From positions 280,483-344,482 of the forward strand of contig NZ_GL876931.1 of the NCBI RefSeq assembly GCF_000192575.1: 64,000 nucleotides of DNA, read 5' to 3'. Source of the DNA: Novosphingobium nitrogenifigens DSM 19370 (GTDB taxonomy: Bacteria; Pseudomonadota; Alphaproteobacteria; Sphingomonadales; Sphingomonadaceae). The position numbers and the translations under genes are program-made. Positions 61,695 through 64,000 of the stretch are shown piece by piece (the stretch's first letter is position 1; every line of letters begins with the position of its first letter). The notes beneath the pieces were generated by a model, which did not search any database, was not told where the DNA came from, and worked only from the letters and a program-made list of their open reading frames with translations.

Positions 61695-63320
61695 ATGGCA
61701 TTGAGAATGGTTCGACTCACTCGCTCCTTATCCGGGCGCTGGGCTGCCCGAAAAGTTATCCCCGCAGACGTGAGAGAAGCCTACGGGCAAGGCGAGGCCA
61801 AGCGCACTTGGGACGCCGGATTGACCGAGGGGCAGGCCAAGGCCGCGATGGCGGCATGGTTGGCCGAGATCGAGAACCGCATTGCCGCATTGCGCGCTGT
61901 AGCCAAGCCCGCCGACACGCTCCCCGCTCTTGATCTGTCGCAGCGCGAATGCCGCGCGTTGGCAGGCCTGTGGTATGAAGACCTCAAGGCCCGCTACGAG
62001 GCCAACCCCGGCGATGCCGAAGGGTGGAGGATCGCTCAGGAGGAGGTGATCCCAGAAGAGACCGCCGCGACCTATCACCTGACCGCCGAGGAGGCCGAGG
62101 GGTTGCCGCTGCGGGTTTCGCCCTGGCTAAAGCGGGAGGCTGTCGCGCTTCTGGCCTGCAAAGGCCTACGGTTGACCGATGGGGCCACCGACAGGCTGCA
62201 TCAGGACATGGCGTCCCTGTGGTTGCGCTTTGCCGACCTGATGGTGCAGCGGGCGCAAGGGGATTGGTCGCCTGATCCTCTGCCTCGGACCTTGCCTGCA
62301 TGGCAGGAGCCCGCTGCTAAGGCCCCCAAAGAGGAGGCGAAGGGGCCGACCATCACCGAATTGTTCGACGCCTATGTGAGGGAGCGTCAGCCCAAGGAGC
62401 GGACCTCTGTGCAGTGGCGGCGCTATATCGGCAGGCTGGAACGCTTCCTTGGGCACGATGACGCCAGCCGGATCACCAAGGCGGACATTGTGCGGTTCAA
62501 GGATCACCTGCTGACGGTCCCCAGTAAGGCCACCGGGAAGACCTTGGACGCGAACACCGTGCGCAACGCCTACCTTGCAGCGGCCAAGGCTGTCTTTCAG
62601 GCGGCTGTCGATAATGGGCGGTTGCCGTCTAATCCTGTGGCTGATGTGAAGGTGCGCGCGCCCAAGAAGGCCCGCTTGCGAGACCCCAGCCTGACCGATG
62701 ACGAGGCCCATTTGATCCTGTCGGCTGCCCTTTCGGTGACGTATAGCCAACCGCCCCATCCTGCCGAGTATGCGCGCCGCTGGGTGCCGTGGATTTGCGC
62801 TTACACAGGGGCGCGGGTCAGTGAGATAACCCAGCTTCGCAAGTGCGATGTCGTGGAGCGGGAGGGCGTCTGGGCCATCCACATCACCCCGGAGGCGGGC
62901 AGCGTGAAGACCGAGGAGGCCCGTTGGGTGCCGCTGCATTCTCACCTGATCGAACAGGGCTTTGTTGCCTTTGTGCAGGCGAGCCGGGAAGGGCCGTTGT
63001 TCTATGTCCCCCGCAAGGAGGAAAAGCCGGGGCAGCCGCCCGCGTATAAGCGGACAGGGGAGCGGCTGGCCGCATGGGTGCGAGAGATCGGAGTGACTGA
63101 CCCCGCTGTGCAGCCGAACCATGGATGGCGGCACAGGTTCAAGACCGTTGGCCGGGGACGATTGGACGCTGAGGCCCGTGACAGGATCGCCGGTCACAAG
63201 CCAAGGACCGAGGGCGAGGCATACGGCACATGGACTCTCAGGAGTCTTTCTGAGCAGGTCGAGAAACTGCCCCGGTATGACCTGCCAGCCGGACAAGGGG
63301 TGCGCTCCGGGGAGTCCTGA
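61695..63320 (+). CDS. Tyrosine-type site-specific integrase
   Basis: This 541-residue phage integrase has three regions. The N-terminal 215 residues are an atypical helical region (LTRSLSGRWAARKVIPADVREAYGQGEAKRT) seen in long alphaproteobacterial integrases. A SAM-like core-binding domain follows (about 225-330: TITELFDAYVRERQPKERT). The catalytic domain has YTGARVSEI (Arg I), HGWRHRFKT (His-x-x-Arg), IAGHKP and a Tyr near the end; which Tyr is nucleophilic, in EAYGTWTLRSL or LPRYDL, is uncertain. It would recombine attP with the tRNA-Tyr 3' end. The antirepressor frame overlaps its end. Confidence 0.9.
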   Translation: MALRMVRLTRSLSGRWAARKVIPADVREAYGQGEAKRTWDAGLTEGQAKAAMAAWLAEIENRIAALRAVAKPADTLPALDLSQRECRALAGLWYEDLKARYEANPGDAEGWRIAQEEVIPEETAATYHLTAEEAEGLPLRVSPWLKREAVALLACKGLRLTDGATDRLHQDMASLWLRFADLMVQRAQGDWSPDPLPRTLPAWQEPAAKAPKEEAKGPTITELFDAYVRERQPKERTSVQWRRYIGRLERFLGHDDASRITKADIVRFKDHLLTVPSKATGKTLDANTVRNAYLAAAKAVFQAAVDNGRLPSNPVADVKVRAPKKARLRDPSLTDDEAHLILSAALSVTYSQPPHPAEYARRWVPWICAYTGARVSEITQLRKCDVVEREGVWAIHITPEAGSVKTEEARWVPLHSHLIEQGFVAFVQASREGPLFYVPRKEEKPGQPPAYKRTGERLAAWVREIGVTDPAVQPNHGWRHRFKTVGRGRLDAEARDRIAGHKPRTEGEAYGTWTLRSLSEQVEKLPRYDLPAGQGVRSGES

Positions 63321-63843
63321 GGGGAATCTGTGGGGCCTTCCCGTCGTCGCCACCACCAACGGCACCACCGCCACCATCCGCACGGCCCTGATCGACAACG
63401 AGCCGTGGTTCGTGGCGGTCGATGTGTGCCGTGCCTTGGGCATGGCCATCAACATCCCCGCCACCTACGCCAATCGCGGCTTCTTTTCGGACGAGGAATA
63501 CCGCTTGCTCCAACGGGAAGACCTCACTCGGTGTGAGGGCTTGGTCGAGACGCTAGACCCTCGCGTTTTTCGCCTCGGTCTCCTGTCGGAGTCCGGCCTC
63601 TACAAGCTCATCATGCGGTCGGACAAGAAGGAGGCCCTGGAGTTCCAGCACTGGATCGCTTCGGAAGTCCTGCCGAGCATTCGGAAGACCGGCAAGTATG
63701 CGCTGGCCTTGCCTGTCAGGACTCGCCAGATTCGCCCTGAGAGCCAATGCAGTCTCTCCGCTGGGTATGTAGCCAGCCGACTTGATCGGCGTTCTACGGG
63801 CTTCCTAGGGCCTTTCCGGGACGCTGGGGTGGCTTGTGTATAA
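63277..63843 (+). CDS. BRO-N domain phage antirepressor-like protein
   Basis: This protein of about 188 residues has a BRO-N domain: VVATTNGTTATIRTALIDNEPWFVAVDVCRALGMAINIPATYAN, GLVETLDPRVFRLGLLSESGLYKLIMRSDKKEALEFQHWIASEVLPSIRKTGKYAL. Such proteins are regulators of temperate phages. The start is uncertain: ATG 63277 lies inside the integrase frame, while the domain could also start at a CTG around 63330 with a GAGGGG site. After the domain the last 45 residues have no similarity and end early, so the usual C-terminal antirepressor domain (KilA-C or similar) is missing and the gene may be truncated. Confidence 0.75.
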   Translation: MTCQPDKGCAPGSPEGNLWGLPVVATTNGTTATIRTALIDNEPWFVAVDVCRALGMAINIPATYANRGFFSDEEYRLLQREDLTRCEGLVETLDPRVFRLGLLSESGLYKLIMRSDKKEALEFQHWIASEVLPSIRKTGKYALALPVRTRQIRPESQCSLSAGYVASRLDRRSTGFLGPFRDAGVACV

Positions 63844-63900
63844 TTGCCAGCAATATCAATGACTGGAAAAGTGAGAACCTTTAGGAGGGAGGGCCGGGTC

Positions 63901-63943
63901 AGTCCCACTATAGGTAAACTTTAAGTCCCACTTTCAGTTACCT
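63901..63943. repeat. Direct and inverted repeats at the right edge
   Basis: AGTCCCACT occurs at 63901-63909 and again at 63924-63932 (23-bp period). AGGTAAACT (63912-63920) and AGTTACCT (63936-63943) form a near-perfect inverted repeat across the second copy. The stretch 63844-64000 holds no gene and is likely a regulatory region of the element. Confidence 0.6.
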
Positions 63944-64000
63944 TCAGGTTCCCTGTCGGTGGGCTTGCTGGTCTGCCTTGGGTGCCTGTCCTCTATCGCC

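Larger units (their letters stand above)
61595..64000 (+). mobile_element. Integrative element at tRNA-Tyr (left end, truncated by window)
   Basis: A tyrosine integrase starts 86 bp after tRNA-Tyr and is followed by a phage-type BRO antirepressor and repeat-rich DNA. Integration at the 3' end of a tRNA that stays intact is the common pattern. The right end and the duplicated tRNA tail (attR) are not in the window, so size and type (prophage, satellite or island) are unknown. The left boundary is approximate. Confidence 0.7.

Overview
The window is a GC-rich chromosomal segment from an alphaproteobacterium, most likely a sphingomonad of the Novosphingobium/Sphingobium type. This placement is an inference from gene content: a TonB receptor with a catabolic island, an AraC/LacI-regulated sugar PTS, an NDUFS4-like complex I subunit gene beside the SRP RNA, the lon-hup pair, and a mix of ATG, GTG and TTG starts. 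I had no database access, so every name rests on motifs, domain order, length and context.

Layout. (1) 1-8916: a metal-efflux and copper-resistance block. It holds a CzcCBA-type RND system (outer-membrane factor cut by the window edge), a PII-like small protein coupled to the pump gene, an opposed PhnZ-like HD oxygenase, and copA-copB. (2) 8923-16699: a complete fructose PTS unit on the minus strand (fruB with fused IIA-HPr-EI, fruK, fruA, OprB-type porin), with a divergent LacI-family regulator and a perfect 16-bp palindromic operator between them. (3) 17128-31796, with flanking genes to 34570: an accessory catabolic island on the plus strand. It contains RutA-like flavin oxygenase, RutB-like hydrolase, two paralogous TrzN/AtzB-type amidohydrolases around an MFS carrier, a TauD-type dioxygenase, a TonB receptor, a second MFS carrier coupled to ribokinase, and a protein fusing an AraC-type regulator to a complete acetamidase/formamidase. 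A second AraC regulator closely resembling the regulator half lies just downstream. (4) 34565-49463: mixed metabolism and regulation: ArsO-like monooxygenase, metY, a divergent histidine kinase with a degenerate ATPase half, Lrp, chorismate mutase, polyprenyl diphosphate synthase, aldo/keto reductase, a sorbosone-dehydrogenase/cytochrome c protein with an SMP-30 partner, and two polysaccharide deacetylases. (5) 49684-61339: housekeeping: hrpB, a complex I subunit, SRP RNA, dnaX-ybaB, an MlaA-like protein, lon, hup and rlmB. (6) 61524-64000: tRNA-Tyr with an integrative element in its 3' end (tyrosine integrase, BRO-type antirepressor, repeat-rich DNA), cut by the right edge.

How the genes work together. 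The island reads as a self-contained pathway for a nitrogen heterocycle or nucleoside-like compound: outer-membrane uptake, inner-membrane carriers, hydrolytic deamination or dechlorination, flavin ring opening, hydrolysis of the opened amide, formamide release and ribose phosphorylation. It lacks rutC, rutD, rutE and rutF, so it is not simply the uracil pathway. The AraC-formamidase fusion, in which a DNA-binding regulator carries a metabolic enzyme on the same chain, is the most unusual gene here. Other points worth a second look are an RND pump mixing CzcA-like and CusA-like features, an MlaA-like protein without a lipobox, and a histidine kinase that keeps its phosphoacceptor His but not its ATP-binding motifs.
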